From Blastococcus sp. Marseille-P5729 (GTDB lineage: Bacteria > Actinomycetota > Actinomycetes > Mycobacteriales > Antricoccaceae), in the NCBI RefSeq assembly GCF_900292035.1, contig NZ_OMPO01000001.1, positions 751,192-815,191 on the forward strand: DNA of 64,000 bases, in the 5' to 3' direction. This document shows, piece after piece, positions 18,746 to 27,792 of the stretch. The translations under genes and the position numbers were made by a program. The first letter of the stretch is position 1. Each line of letters begins with the position of its first letter. The notes below the pieces were generated by a model. It did not search any database. It saw only the letters and a list, made by a program, of their open reading frames with translations, and had not been told where the DNA came from.

Positions 18746-20124
18746 GCCTTCTCCCACGGCTTCTTGCGATCCGGGTTGAACAGCTTGCGCGCATCTCCTG
18801 CGGTGTAGACCGAACCGGTGACGAGTACGCCCACACCGGCGAAGTGCTCGCCCTCCTCGGCGAGGGTCACCGCGGCGTCGATCGCATTGGGTAGATCAGG
18901 CTCGACTACCACCCGGTCCGCGCCGAAGTACTCGACCGCGATCCGCGCGGTGGCGTCGATATCGTGCGATCGCGTGGAGTTGTTGCGGGTGATGACGATC
19001 TCGTCGAGTACCGGTTCGAGCTGCTCGATCATCCCGGCGATGTCCTTGTCGGACGACGCTGCGAACACGCCGATCAGCCGTGAGAAGTCGAAGGACTCCT
19101 GCAGCGTCTGTACCGTGGCCTTCATGCCCGCCGGGTTGTGGGTAGCGTCGATGACCGTCGTCGGGGAGGTGCGCACGATCTCCAGACGCCCCGGGGAGGT
19201 CATCTCGAAGAAGGCCTCGCGGACGACGTCCTCACTCAACGTCTGCGACGACTCCGCGCCGAAGAACGCCTCGACGGCAGCGAGTGCGCAGGCGGCGTTC
19301 GATGCCTGGTGCTCACCCCACAGATGCAGCAGCAGCTCGTCATAGCGAGCCGCCACCCCCTGAATGGACAGCATCTGCCCGCCCACCGCCCCCTGCCGGT
19401 CCACGACTCCGAACTCGATGCCCTCGCGGGCAGCGACCGCCCCGACCTCTACGCACCGGCTCAGCAGCACCTCAGCCGCCTCCTGCGTCTGGGCCGCGAG
19501 GATAGCCGTGGACTCTGGCTTGATGATGCCCGACTTCTCCCTGGCGATCTGCTCGATCGTGTCACCGAGGTACTTCGCGTGCTCGATGCCGATCGGCGTG
19601 ATCACAGCGATCCGCCCATCCGCGACATTGGTGGCGTCCCAGGCACCGCCCATGCCGACCTCGACGATCGCGACGTCGACGGGCGCGTCGGCGAACGCCG
19701 CGTACGCCATCGCCGTCATGGTCTCGAAGTACGACACCGGCACCTGCTGCGCGTCGTCGGGGATGCCGTGACCGGCGTCCACCAGCTGCAGATATGGCTC
19801 GATCTCCTGGTAGGTCTCGACATAACGCTGCTCGCTGATCGGCTCGCCGTTCAGACAGATCCGCTCGCGCGAGGACTCCAGGTGCGGGCTGGTGAAGCGG
19901 CCGGTGCGCAGCCCGAGGGCGCGAAACAACTGATCGATCATCCGCGCCACCGACGATTTCCCGTTGGTGCCGGTGATGTGGATGACCGGATAACGCGACT
20001 GCGGCGCGTCCATGAGGTCCATGAGCGACTGCATGCGCACGAGGGAGGGCTCGATGCGAGTCTCCGGCCACCTGGCCTGTAGCAGCCTCTCGACCGCTTC
20101 GGCGGTCAGCTCGGAATCACTCAC
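18742..20124 (-). CDS. folC: Bifunctional folylpolyglutamate synthase/dihydrofolate synthase
   Basis: A 460-residue Mur-ligase-family enzyme adding glutamate to dihydropteroate and folates with ATP. Seen: the P-loop HITGTNGKSSVARM, TSPHLESSRERICLNGEPIS, VEVGMGGAWDATNV, and the C-terminal ligase domain with VIDATHNPAGM. The GTG at 20124 overlaps the 3' end of valS by 8 bp; homology starts close to this point. It is coupled downstream to DUF4233 (ATGA). The valS-folC-DUF4233 order is conserved in mycobacteria. Confidence 0.94.
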   Translation of the reverse strand: MSDSELTAEAVERLLQARWPETRIEPSLVRMQSLMDLMDAPQSRYPVIHITGTNGKSSVARMIDQLFRALGLRTGRFTSPHLESSRERICLNGEPISEQRYVETYQEIEPYLQLVDAGHGIPDDAQQVPVSYFETMTAMAYAAFADAPVDVAIVEVGMGGAWDATNVADGRIAVITPIGIEHAKYLGDTIEQIAREKSGIIKPESTAILAAQTQEAAEVLLSRCVEVGAVAAREGIEFGVVDRQGAVGGQMLSIQGVAARYDELLLHLWGEHQASNAACALAAVEAFFGAESSQTLSEDVVREAFFEMTSPGRLEIVRTSPTTVIDATHNPAGMKATVQTLQESFDFSRLIGVFAASSDKDIAGMIEQLEPVLDEIVITRNNSTRSHDIDATARIAVEYFGADRVVVEPDLPNAIDAAVTLAEEGEHFAGVGVLVTGSVYTAGDARKLFNPDRKKPWEKA

Positions 20125-22672
20125 TAGGCGACCCGGCCACGATCGCGAAGCCGGCCTCCGCCCCCTCGGCGACCTCGATGCTCGCCGCTCGAGCCGCGCC
20201 CTTCAGATCGTCGGCAACCAGCCGGACGACGTCGGCGTTGGGAGCGGTCACGCGCACCGCTGCCACCTCGTGGAAGCCCTTGATCCCCGCCTCCGACTTC
20301 GCCTTGCGGATCCCCGCAATAGCAGCGATCGCGGCGTCGAGGACGGCGGCATCGCTGTCATTCTTGCGAAGTGCGCTCGACTCGGGCCACGACTGCAGGT
20401 GGATCGAGCCCTGCTGCCACCACGACCAGACCTCCTCGGTGACGAACGGGAGGATCGGCGCGAACAGCCGCAGCAGCACCGATAGCGCCTGCGACAGGGC
20501 GCTCTTGGCCGAGTCTGCCCCTGGTCCCTCGCCGTACGAGCGGGACTTGACCAGCTCGACATAGTTGTCGCAGAAGGACCAGAAGAAGGACTCAGTGCGC
20601 TCGAGCGCCACGGCGTAGTTGTAGTCCTCGAACGCCTTGGTCGCGGCGTCGACGACATCGGCGAGGGCGGCGAGCATCGCCAGGTCGAGCGGTTCGGTCA
20701 CGGGCTTGTCGGCGTCCGCCGCGCTCGCGCCCGTGCCGAGAGCGAACTTCGAGGCGTTGAGGATCTTGGTGGCCAGGCGTCGGCCGACCTTCATCTGCGC
20801 CTCGTCGAAGGCCGTGTCGGTACCGGGCCGGCCCGACGCGGCCCAGTAGCGGACGGCGTCCGACCCGTACTGCTCGAGCAGACCGATCGGCGTGACGACG
20901 TTGCCCTTCGACTTCGACATCTTCTTACGGTCGGGATCGAGGATCCAGCCCGACAGCGCTGCCGCCTTCCACGGCGTCACCCCGAACTCGAGCTCGGAGC
21001 GGACGACGGTGGAGAACAGCCAGGTGCGGATGATGTCGTGGCCCTGGGGGCGGACGTCCATCGGGAAGACGCGCTGGAACAGGTCGTCGTCACTTCCCCA
21101 CTTGCCGGCGATCTGCGGGGTGAGCGACGAGGTCGCCCAGGTGTCCATCACGTCGGGATCGCCGACGAACCCGCCGCTCTGGCCGCGCTGGGACTCCTCG
21201 AAGCCCGGCGGCACGTCGCTGGACGGGTCGATCGGCAGGGTGGCCTCGTCGGGAACGATCGGGTCGTCGTAGTCCGGCTCGCCGTGATCGTCGAGCCGGT
21301 ACCACAGCGGGATCGGGATGCCGAAGAACCGCTGGCGGGAGATCAGCCAGTCGCCGGCGAGCCCCTCGACCCAGTTCTCGTAGCGGTGCCGCATGTGCTC
21401 AGGAACCCAGCGCAGGTCACGGCCGCGCTGGATCATCCGGTCGCGGACCTCGGCCTCGCGTCCGCCGTTGCGGATGTACCACTGGCGGGTGGAGACGATC
21501 TCGAGCGGGCGCTCGCCGCGCTCGTAGAACTTCACCTGCTGGGTGGTCGGCTTCGGCTCGCCCTCGATGGCGCCTGCCTCGGTGAGCTGCTCGACGACCT
21601 TCTGCTTGGCCGAGTGCGGGGTCAGCCCGGCGAGATCGGCGTACGCCGCCCGACCGGTTTCGGAGGTGATCGCCTCGGGTGCCTCGGCGATCAGGCGGCC
21701 GTCGCGGCCGATGATCGCGCGCGCCGGCAGCTGCAGCTCGCGCCACCACGTCACGTCGGTGGTGTCGCCCCAGGTGCAGATCATCGCGATGCCGGAGCCC
21801 TTCTCGGGATCGGCGAGCTCGTGTGCCACGACGGGCACCTCGACTCCGAACACCGGCGTGGTGACCGTGTGCCCGAAGAGGTCGACGTACCGCTCGTCGT
21901 CCGGGTGGGCGACCAGCGCGACGCACGCGGGCAACAGCTCGGGACGGGTGGTCTCGATGAACACCTTCTCGCCGTCCGCCTTGGCGAACCCGACCCGGAA
22001 GTAGTTGCCCTGGCGCTCACGGTCCTCGAGCTCGGCCTGGGCGACCGCCGTGCGGAAGGTGACGTCCCAGAGCGTCGGGGCCTGCTGGTTGTAGGCCTCG
22101 CCGCGGGACAGGTTGCGCAGGAAGGCCCGCTGCGAGGTGGCTTGCGAGTGGTCGTCGATGGTGCGGTACTGCATGCTCCAGTCGACGGAGGCGCCGAGGG
22201 TGCGGAAGACGTTCTCGAAGGCCTTCTCGTCCTCGACGGTGAGGATCTCGCAGAGATCGAGGAAGTTGCGCCGCGAGATCGGCACCTCCTGCTTGCCCGG
22301 CTTCTCCGGCGGCGTGAAGTCCGGGTCGTAGGGCACCGACGTGTCGCAGCGGACGCCGTAAAAGTTCTGCACCCGCTTCTCCGAGGGCAGCCCGTTGTCG
22401 TCCCACCCGATCGGGTAGAAGACGGCCTTGCCGCGCATCCGCCAGAAACGAGCGACGGTGTCGGTGTGCGTGTACGAGAACACGTGCCCGATGTGCAGGG
22501 CGCCGGAGGCCGTCGGCGGCGGGGTGTCGATGGCGAAGATGTTCTCGCGCGGCTGGGTCCGGTCGAAGGCGTAGGTCTGCTCCGACTCCCAGCGCGCCAC
22601 CAGCTTGGCCTCGACGCCGTCGAGCGTGGGCTTTTCGGGCAGCGCGGAAGAGCCGGGTGAAGCAGAAGTCAT
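20117..22672 (-). CDS. valS: Valyl-tRNA synthetase, archaeal-like type
   Basis: An 851-residue class Ia aminoacyl-tRNA synthetase charging tRNA-Val. Seen: the HIGH motif in PPPTASGALHIGHVF, the KMSKS loop in DRKKMSKSKGNVV, the CP1 editing domain (VFIETTRPELLPACVALVAH) and the anticodon-binding helices. The GALHIGH/YPIGWDDNGLPSEKRVQN form and the absence of the C-terminal coiled coil resemble archaeal-type ValS (as I know it, also in some actinobacteria) rather than the usual bacterial NVTGSLHxGH/MSKSLGN form. The ATG at 22672 is chosen; an ATG 9 bp upstream is possible. It is the first gene of the valS-folC-DUF4233 operon. Confidence 0.94.
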   Translation of the reverse strand: MTSASPGSSALPEKPTLDGVEAKLVARWESEQTYAFDRTQPRENIFAIDTPPPTASGALHIGHVFSYTHTDTVARFWRMRGKAVFYPIGWDDNGLPSEKRVQNFYGVRCDTSVPYDPDFTPPEKPGKQEVPISRRNFLDLCEILTVEDEKAFENVFRTLGASVDWSMQYRTIDDHSQATSQRAFLRNLSRGEAYNQQAPTLWDVTFRTAVAQAELEDRERQGNYFRVGFAKADGEKVFIETTRPELLPACVALVAHPDDERYVDLFGHTVTTPVFGVEVPVVAHELADPEKGSGIAMICTWGDTTDVTWWRELQLPARAIIGRDGRLIAEAPEAITSETGRAAYADLAGLTPHSAKQKVVEQLTEAGAIEGEPKPTTQQVKFYERGERPLEIVSTRQWYIRNGGREAEVRDRMIQRGRDLRWVPEHMRHRYENWVEGLAGDWLISRQRFFGIPIPLWYRLDDHGEPDYDDPIVPDEATLPIDPSSDVPPGFEESQRGQSGGFVGDPDVMDTWATSSLTPQIAGKWGSDDDLFQRVFPMDVRPQGHDIIRTWLFSTVVRSELEFGVTPWKAAALSGWILDPDRKKMSKSKGNVVTPIGLLEQYGSDAVRYWAASGRPGTDTAFDEAQMKVGRRLATKILNASKFALGTGASAADADKPVTEPLDLAMLAALADVVDAATKAFEDYNYAVALERTESFFWSFCDNYVELVKSRSYGEGPGADSAKSALSQALSVLLRLFAPILPFVTEEVWSWWQQGSIHLQSWPESSALRKNDSDAAVLDAAIAAIAGIRKAKSEAGIKGFHEVAAVRVTAPNADVVRLVADDLKGAARAASIEVAEGAEAGFAIVAGSPSE

Positions 22673-22793
22673 GCCGTGCATTCTATTCGGCCGGCTCGTT
22701 CCGCAGCGCCAGCCGGTCCACGGTGCACTTGGCGCGGCGGTACGGCCGCCGCGGGCAGGCTCACAGGCGACGCGGTGTGATACCCAAGTGGCT

Positions 22794-23555
22794 ATGACTG
22801 ACATCTTCACCGGCGTGGGCGTGGCCCTCGTCACGCTGTTCACTGAGTCCGGAGACGTCGACGTCGAGACGACCACCGAGCACGCCGTCCGGCTCGTGGA
22901 CGAGGGCATCACGAGCGTGGTCGTGGGCGGGTCGACCGGTGAGGCGCCGACGCTCACCTCGGCAGAGCGAGCCGAGCTGGTCCGATCGGTCAAGTCGGCG
23001 GTGCGCGTCCCGGTGATCTCCGGAACAGGCGCGGCGAGCGGCCGGCAGGCCGCCGAGCAGACCCGCGACAGCGTGCAGGCCGGGGCGGACGCCGTCCTGG
23101 TGCTCTCCCCGATCCGCGCGAACGACCCCACGGCCTACTACCGGGCGGTCGCGGCCGAGCTCGACGGGACGCCGATGCTCGCCTACCACTTCCCGGTGAT
23201 GAGCGCGCCCGGCATCCCGGTCCCGCTGCTGGCTGATCTCCCGATCGCCGGCGTGAAGGACTCCTCCGGTGACGTACGCAGGCTGATGCAGACCATCGAC
23301 GCCTTCGGCGGAGCCATCTACTCCGGGGCTGCCCCGCTCACCCTCTACTGCGCGGCGCTGGGACTGCCGGGCATGATCCTCGGTATCGCGAACGCCGCGC
23401 CTGCCGACTCGGTCGCGGCCTGGAACGGTGACGTGCGTGCGCAGCGGCGCCTATCGGCGCTCGACACCGGCGCGATGGGCGAGTTCCCGGCCGGCATCAA
23501 AGCCGCGACCGCGAAGGCCTTCGACACCAGCACTGTCTCGCGCATGGGCAACTAA
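22794..23555 (+). CDS. Dihydrodipicolinate synthase/N-acetylneuraminate lyase family protein
   Basis: A 253-residue TIM-barrel lyase or aldolase of the DapA family. Seen: GSTGEAPTLTSAER (pyruvate carboxylate-binding loop), the Tyr in MLAYHFP, and the Schiff-base Lys in AGVKDSSGDV. It is roughly 40 residues shorter than typical DapA (~290), mainly at the C-terminus, and has YHFP where DapA usually has YNxP. The substrate is therefore uncertain and it may not be the lysine-pathway enzyme. The ATG at 22794 starts the homology. It diverges from valS over ~121 bp. Confidence 0.82.
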   Translation: MTDIFTGVGVALVTLFTESGDVDVETTTEHAVRLVDEGITSVVVGGSTGEAPTLTSAERAELVRSVKSAVRVPVISGTGAASGRQAAEQTRDSVQAGADAVLVLSPIRANDPTAYYRAVAAELDGTPMLAYHFPVMSAPGIPVPLLADLPIAGVKDSSGDVRRLMQTIDAFGGAIYSGAAPLTLYCAALGLPGMILGIANAAPADSVAAWNGDVRAQRRLSALDTGAMGEFPAGIKAATAKAFDTSTVSRMGN

Positions 23556-23588
23556 GCATGAGCCGCATCTAAGCCGATACGCGGGAAG

Positions 23589-24833
23589 TCAGCTGCGTCG
23601 ACGGCCAGCTCGTTCGGCGAATCGATCCAGCGCAGCCAACACGTCATGTGCCGCCCAGTAGTGATCGCGCTTGGTGAGTTTCGCCTTCCGCAGCACTCCT
23701 AGGTCCTCGAGCGGGTTGAGGTATCGCGTGGCGTTCTTCACCGGAATGCCTAGGTCGGACTCCAGCGAGCGAGTTGTAAGGACCGGATGGCGGATCGCGA
23801 GGTCGGCGATCTTCCAGACCGCCGAGTCGCTTCTTGCCGAGATCCGCTGAACCCAATCAGCGCGCACGTCGCGAAGCTCGGTCACGAGCTGTCGACCATT
23901 CTCGATCGCAAGCAGCGAGGCGTGAGCAGAGAGCTTCACGATCTCGTCCGGATTGCCCTCGCGATATGCCGTCAGCGCCTGGTGATATCCGTGTACATCT
24001 GTCAGCAGCCCCGCCGAGACAGGGACCGTCACGTTTCGGGTAAGTCCCTTCTTGCGCAACGCTGCGTGAATGAGGGCGCGTCCCGTGCGCCCGTTTCCGT
24101 CCGGGAACGGGTGGATCGTCTCGAACTGAGCGTGCGCGATGGCGGCCTGCTGCAGGATCGGTACGTCATCTCGACGGAAGTACTCGACGAGATCGTCGAT
24201 CGCGTCCGGGACACGCTCGTAGTGCGGCGCCACGAAGTCTGCTCCCACTGGGGTGCGAGACGATGTCCCGATCCACACCTGGCAATCGCGCCAGCGGCCC
24301 GCGATCGCCGGCTCGACGTCCCCGAGAAGCGCTCGGTGCATTTCCAGGATGGTGTCGGGATCGAGATTGTTCGACAGGTCGACGGCAGATTGCATCGCCA
24401 CGGCGTTACGCGCGATCAGTTTCGCGTTGCCTCGGCTGTCATCGCCAAGCAGGGCGAGCTCGATGGCCTTCGCCGACGAGCTCAGGTTCTCTATCTGACT
24501 GGATGCCGCAGCCTCGGTACGGAGCAGGATTGACGAGAAGGGCGCAATCTCGCCGCCCATCTCCACGTCGAAGCGTGAGATTTCGTTCTCGGCCTCACTG
24601 GCCGCAATCGCTGTCTCGGTCGACGTCATGTACGTCGCGCGGGCGATTCGTGGCGGCACGGCGGCGAGATAGGGCCCCGTGAGCTCCTCGATTTCTCGTT
24701 GGCGCGCGCGGTGCGACGTCCCTGGGTCGGGGAGATCGGACGGAGTCCACAGCAACTCTTCGTAGTCGAGTCTGGGCCAGCCGCTGCCTGCGGCGGACCC
24801 TGAGACGTCGAGACCAGCGGAGCTGTCCATCAC
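23589..24833 (-). CDS. Fic family protein (class II, N-terminal inhibitory motif)
   Basis: A 414-residue protein with the complete Fic motif HPFPDGNGRTGR (residues 241-252), which usually transfers AMP from ATP to protein hydroxyls. SSQIEN at 111-116 fits the inhibitory (S/T)xxxE(G/N) helix motif, here N-terminal as in class II Fic proteins, so the enzyme is probably autoinhibited. The N-terminal Fic_N-like segment precedes it, and a winged-helix-like domain at ~330-400 (RHPVLTTRSLESDLGIPVKNATRYL) could bind DNA. No antitoxin gene adjoins it. Two palindromes upstream may be operators. The target is unknown. Confidence 0.88.
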   Translation of the reverse strand: MMDSSAGLDVSGSAAGSGWPRLDYEELLWTPSDLPDPGTSHRARQREIEELTGPYLAAVPPRIARATYMTSTETAIAASEAENEISRFDVEMGGEIAPFSSILLRTEAAASSQIENLSSSAKAIELALLGDDSRGNAKLIARNAVAMQSAVDLSNNLDPDTILEMHRALLGDVEPAIAGRWRDCQVWIGTSSRTPVGADFVAPHYERVPDAIDDLVEYFRRDDVPILQQAAIAHAQFETIHPFPDGNGRTGRALIHAALRKKGLTRNVTVPVSAGLLTDVHGYHQALTAYREGNPDEIVKLSAHASLLAIENGRQLVTELRDVRADWVQRISARSDSAVWKIADLAIRHPVLTTRSLESDLGIPVKNATRYLNPLEDLGVLRKAKLTKRDHYWAAHDVLAALDRFAERAGRRRS

Positions 24834-24843
24834 GACCCGCTTA

Positions 24844-24923
24844 GTGAACTATTCACGAGCTCACTCCGCAAGTCGATCTGAGGACATGCAACGATTCTAA
24901 CTTCACTTATCTTATAAGTGAAG
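24844..24923 (-). promoter_or_regulatory. Two palindromes upstream of the fic gene (putative operators)
   Basis: A perfect inverted repeat with 10-bp arms and a 3-nt spacer (24901-24923, CTTCACTTAT/ATAAGTGAAG) and a shorter one (24844-24856, GTGAA-CTA-TTCAC) share the TTCAC/GTGAA half-site. They lie 11 and 68 bp upstream of the fic start in an unusually AT-rich patch that may hold its promoter. The Fic protein's own C-terminal winged helix is a candidate regulator (inference). Confidence 0.5.
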
Positions 24924-25017
24924 ACGAAATACCGTTTCGTCCTCATTTGCGATCAACTCGGCGGCGAGCGTCTCGATCAGCCGTGAGCGCACCGCTAAGT
25001 GATCCACGATCGGCTCC

Positions 25018-26307
25018 TTAGGCCGACTTGGACTCCGGTGCGCCGTTATCCTTGGACTTCGACTTCTTGCGGTTCACCACCGTCGGGTAGACCTGCGACT
25101 CGACGGTGTCCTTGGTGATGATGACCTTCTCGACGTTGTCGTCGCCGGGGATGTCGTACATGACCCCCATCAGGACCTCTTCGAGGATCGAGCGCAGTCC
25201 GCGGGCGCCGGTGCCGCGCTTGATCGCCTGGTCGGCGATGGCCTCCAGCGCCTCGCGCTCGAACTCCAGCTCGACGCCGTCCAGCTCGAACAGCCGCCGG
25301 TACTGACGAACGAGGGCGTTCTTCGGCTCGGTGAGGATGTTGACCAGCGCGTCGCGGTCGAGGTTGGTGACCGACGCGGTGACCGGCACGCGGCCGATGA
25401 ACTCGGGGATCATCCCGAACTTGACGAGGTCTTCGGTCATCACCTGACCGAACACGTCGGTCGTGTCGATGTCGGCCTTCGAGCGGATCTCCGCACCGAA
25501 GCCCATCCCCTTCTTTCCGACGCGTGCCTGGATGATGTCCTCGAGCCCGGCGAACGCGCCGCCGACGATGAACAGCACGTTGGTGGTGTCGATCTGGATG
25601 AACTCCTGGTGCGGGTGCTTGCGCCCACCCTGCGGCGGGACGGCGGCCGTCGTCCCTTCGAGGATCTTCAGCAGCGCCTGCTGCACGCCCTCGCCGGAGA
25701 CGTCGCGGGTGATCGACGGGTTCTCGCTCTTGCGGGCGACCTTGTCGATCTCGTCGATGTAGACGATGCCGGTCTCGGCGCGCTTGGTGTCGTAGTCGGC
25801 GGCCTGGATCAGCTTCAGCAGGATGTTCTCGACGTCCTCACCGACGTAGCCGGCCTCGGTGAGGGCGGTCGCGTCGGCGATCGCGAAGGGCACGTTGAGC
25901 ATCCGGGCCAGCGTCTGGGCGAGGTGCGTCTTGCCGCAGCCGGTCGGGCCGATCATGAGGATGTTGGACTTCTGCAGCTCGACCGCGTCATCCTTGGGCT
26001 TCTCGCCAACGGATGCCCGCACCCGCTTGTAGTGGTTGTAGACCGCCACCGCGAGGGCACGCTTGGCCTTGTCCTGCCCGACGACGTACTCGTTGAGGAA
26101 GGAGAAGATCTCGGCCGGCTTGGGCAACGCGTCGAGCTTCACGTCGCTGGTCTCGGCGAGCTCTTCCTCGATGATCTCGTTACAGAGGTCGATGCACTCA
26201 TCGCAGATGTAGACCCCGGGCCCCGCGATGAGCTTCTTCACCTGCTTCTGCGACTTGCCGCAGAAGGAGCACTTGAGCAGATCAGCGCCTTCACCGACAC
26301 GTGCCAC
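25018..26307 (-). CDS. clpX: ATP-dependent Clp protease ATP-binding subunit ClpX
   Basis: A 429-residue AAA+ unfoldase that feeds substrates to ClpP. The N-terminal zinc-binding domain has Cys13, Cys16, Cys35 and Cys38 (CSFC ... CDEC). Walker A is GPTGCGKT (120-127), Walker B is in [13 protein letters not shown], and the pore loop and sensor 2 are in [17 protein letters not shown] and [12 protein letters not shown]. It follows clpP1P2 in the conserved direction, but a ~1.5-kb segment with unrelated plus-strand genes separates it from clpP2, so it likely has its own promoter in 26308-26480. Confidence 0.97.
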   Translation of the reverse strand: MARVGEGADLLKCSFCGKSQKQVKKLIAGPGVYICDECIDLCNEIIEEELAETSDVKLDALPKPAEIFSFLNEYVVGQDKAKRALAVAVYNHYKRVRASVGEKPKDDAVELQKSNILMIGPTGCGKTHLAQTLARMLNVPFAIADATALTEAGYVGEDVENILLKLIQAADYDTKRAETGIVYIDEIDKVARKSENPSITRDVSGEGVQQALLKILEGTTAAVPPQGGRKHPHQEFIQIDTTNVLFIVGGAFAGLEDIIQARVGKKGMGFGAEIRSKADIDTTDVFGQVMTEDLVKFGMIPEFIGRVPVTASVTNLDRDALVNILTEPKNALVRQYRRLFELDGVELEFEREALEAIADQAIKRGTGARGLRSILEEVLMGVMYDIPGDDNVEKVIITKDTVESQVYPTVVNRKKSKSKDNGAPESKSA

Positions 26308-26481
26308 GCGTTACCTCTTCCCTACCTGCCTCACGCCGAGTTCGACGCATATTCGAAGGTACTCGCTGCGACCGACAACGAGACGTCTTTGCGCCGGGCG
26401 ATTCACCACTACTTCGGAGTTCTGGGCACGCTGGCCTCTCACGGCTCACTCTCGCACCACAGATCACGGCCAATTACAGAC

Positions 26482-26838
26482 ATGACCTACCGGGACGACG
26501 GACCGCGAGAATGCGTCAGTCATGTCACTTCGCGGGGACTCACCGGGGGAGGAAACGATGGCACATCACAAGACGGGGCCGTGCACACTACCGTGCTCGA
26601 TGGCGCTGACGTCGGTGACGCGTCGATCGCGCAGGAAAGCGACCTTGACGATTACAAGCACGGCATCGGCAACGACAACTTCTCCGCCTACACCATGCTG
26701 GCCTTCCGAATCGGACCATCGGTCACCGTAGTGCTTTTGCACGAGAGCGCCCAGATACCCGACGACACCGGGGTGCGACTCGGCCTCGCGCGCCAGATCG
26801 CCGAGGTTCTTGCCGAGCAGGTCACCCACGCCCTCTGA
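26482..26838 (+). CDS. Small hypothetical protein
   Basis: A 118-residue open frame from an ATG at 26482. The second half looks protein-like, with GC-rich third positions and VTVVLLHESAQIPDDTGVRLGLARQIAEVLAEQ, an amphipathic helix at the C-terminus; the first 40 residues look less convincing. A later start, for example GTG at 26578, is possible. I recognise no family. It lies opposite to clpX and clpP2 and belongs to the segment inserted between them. Confidence 0.45.
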   Translation: MTYRDDGPRECVSHVTSRGLTGGGNDGTSQDGAVHTTVLDGADVGDASIAQESDLDDYKHGIGNDNFSAYTMLAFRIGPSVTVVLLHESAQIPDDTGVRLGLARQIAEVLAEQVTHAL

Positions 26839-26857
26839 CCGCCTGGAAGTCACTCCT

Positions 26858-26890
26858 CCACGTAGCGCCGGAGAGTTTGCGGTACGGCGT
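26858..26890 (-). pseudogene. Relic resembling the clpP2 3' end
   Basis: The minus strand encodes [11 protein letters not shown], close to the ClpP2 C-terminus [11 protein letters not shown]. At DNA level 26867-26888 matches 27811-27832 at 20 of 22 positions, in the same orientation and 944 bp apart. The rest of clpP is missing. Read in another frame, the same stretch closes a 35-codon open segment (ending QTLRRYVEE), so a different origin cannot be excluded. Confidence 0.45.
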
Positions 26891-27084
26891 CGTCCTTGGT
26901 CTCCTCACCACCGCAGCCGCGCACCCACAGGGCGATCGGAATACGCCGCGGCTCGGGCTATTCACGAGTACTTGCCCGGCGCTGCTGGCATGGGCCAGAT
27001 TGCGAACTCGCATCCTCGGCGGTTGTCGGCTGACCTGCTGCTTTCGGCCGGAACTCTCCAGCCGGCGGCTTCGTCCGTAGCGGC

Positions 27085-27657
27085 ATGGAGAATGCACGGG
27101 CGGATGTAATCGATGATGACGACATCGATCCCAGCCGACGGTACCGACGGCTCAGGGTAGTTAGCATCGTCTGTATGATCACCGCTGCGTGGATATTCTG
27201 GCGAGAAGAAACCCGCGGCATGCCGCTCGATGACGCAAGAAAGGCGGCAGACGCAGCGTTATCTCATACGGTGTCGAAGCTCGACGCGACCTACGAGCTC
27301 GGTTTCGTCGAGGTCGGTCATGACCAGACCAGAGTCGACGAGAAATGGGTGGACCGCGGCCCAAGGGCCGGCGGCCGCACCATCGAGACTTGCTGGTACA
27401 CCTCACCGGGATGGGTTGCCAAGACCGACGAACTTGGAGGCGCAGCACTCCTGGAGACGTTCGCGAGCAAGGTCTCTCCGCCCTTCGGGGCGTGGGCCTT
27501 CCGCCCCCTCCCCTCCGGCCCCTTGGTGCGCTCCAGTTACGTCAGCAGCCGGGCCGAGACCGAGGAATCAGTCGTGGTGACGGTCCGCTCGGTTGATAGC
27601 GGAATAGAGGTCAGGGTCGTCTACACGACGGTCGTCCACGTCGGGGACTGCCAATAG
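27085..27657 (+). CDS. Hypothetical membrane-anchored protein
   Basis: A 190-residue protein with an acidic N-terminus (DVIDDDDIDPSRRYRR), one transmembrane helix at about residues 24-41 (VVSIVCMITAAWIFW), and a ~145-residue domain probably outside the membrane containing ETCWYTSPGW and two cysteines (Cys102 and Cys189) that could pair. I recognise no family. It is preceded by 246 bp without a credible gene apart from the clpP2-like relic, and followed by a strong stem-loop. It is part of the clpX-clpP2 insertion. Confidence 0.6.
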   Translation: MENARADVIDDDDIDPSRRYRRLRVVSIVCMITAAWIFWREETRGMPLDDARKAADAALSHTVSKLDATYELGFVEVGHDQTRVDEKWVDRGPRAGGRTIETCWYTSPGWVAKTDELGGAALLETFASKVSPPFGAWAFRPLPSGPLVRSSYVSSRAETEESVVVTVRSVDSGIEVRVVYTTVVHVGDCQ

Positions 27658-27668
27658 CGCCCTCGTCC

Positions 27669-27705
27669 GTCATGCCGCGGCCGCCGAAGGTGGTCGCGGC
27701 ATGAC
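27669..27705 (+). terminator. Stem-loop terminator after the 190-residue membrane protein gene
   Basis: Perfect 11-bp arms GTCATGCCGCG/CGCGGCATGAC (27669-27679, 27695-27705) with further G-T-tolerant pairing inside the loop. It sits 11 bp after the stop at 27657 and between convergent genes, so it may serve clpP2 as well. Confidence 0.65.
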
Positions 27706-27792
27706 AGAAGTGCCCAGCTTCACGTCGATGCACGCCGAACCCAGGTAGACGCCCTCACCGAACTTCTTCCACCTGTTGTCGGTGTCTGGTGA

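Noticed and set aside
21038-22660. Plus-strand open frame of 540 codons
   Set aside because: Antisense shadow of valS.
23589-24833. Fic gene as half of a toxin-antitoxin pair
   Set aside because: No small antitoxin gene adjoins it and the inhibitory motif is within the same protein.
26822-27097. 91-codon minus-strand open frame covering the clpP2-like relic
   Set aside because: Only the 11 codons like the ClpP2 end are meaningful; the rest has no coding character, so it is listed as a relic, not a gene.
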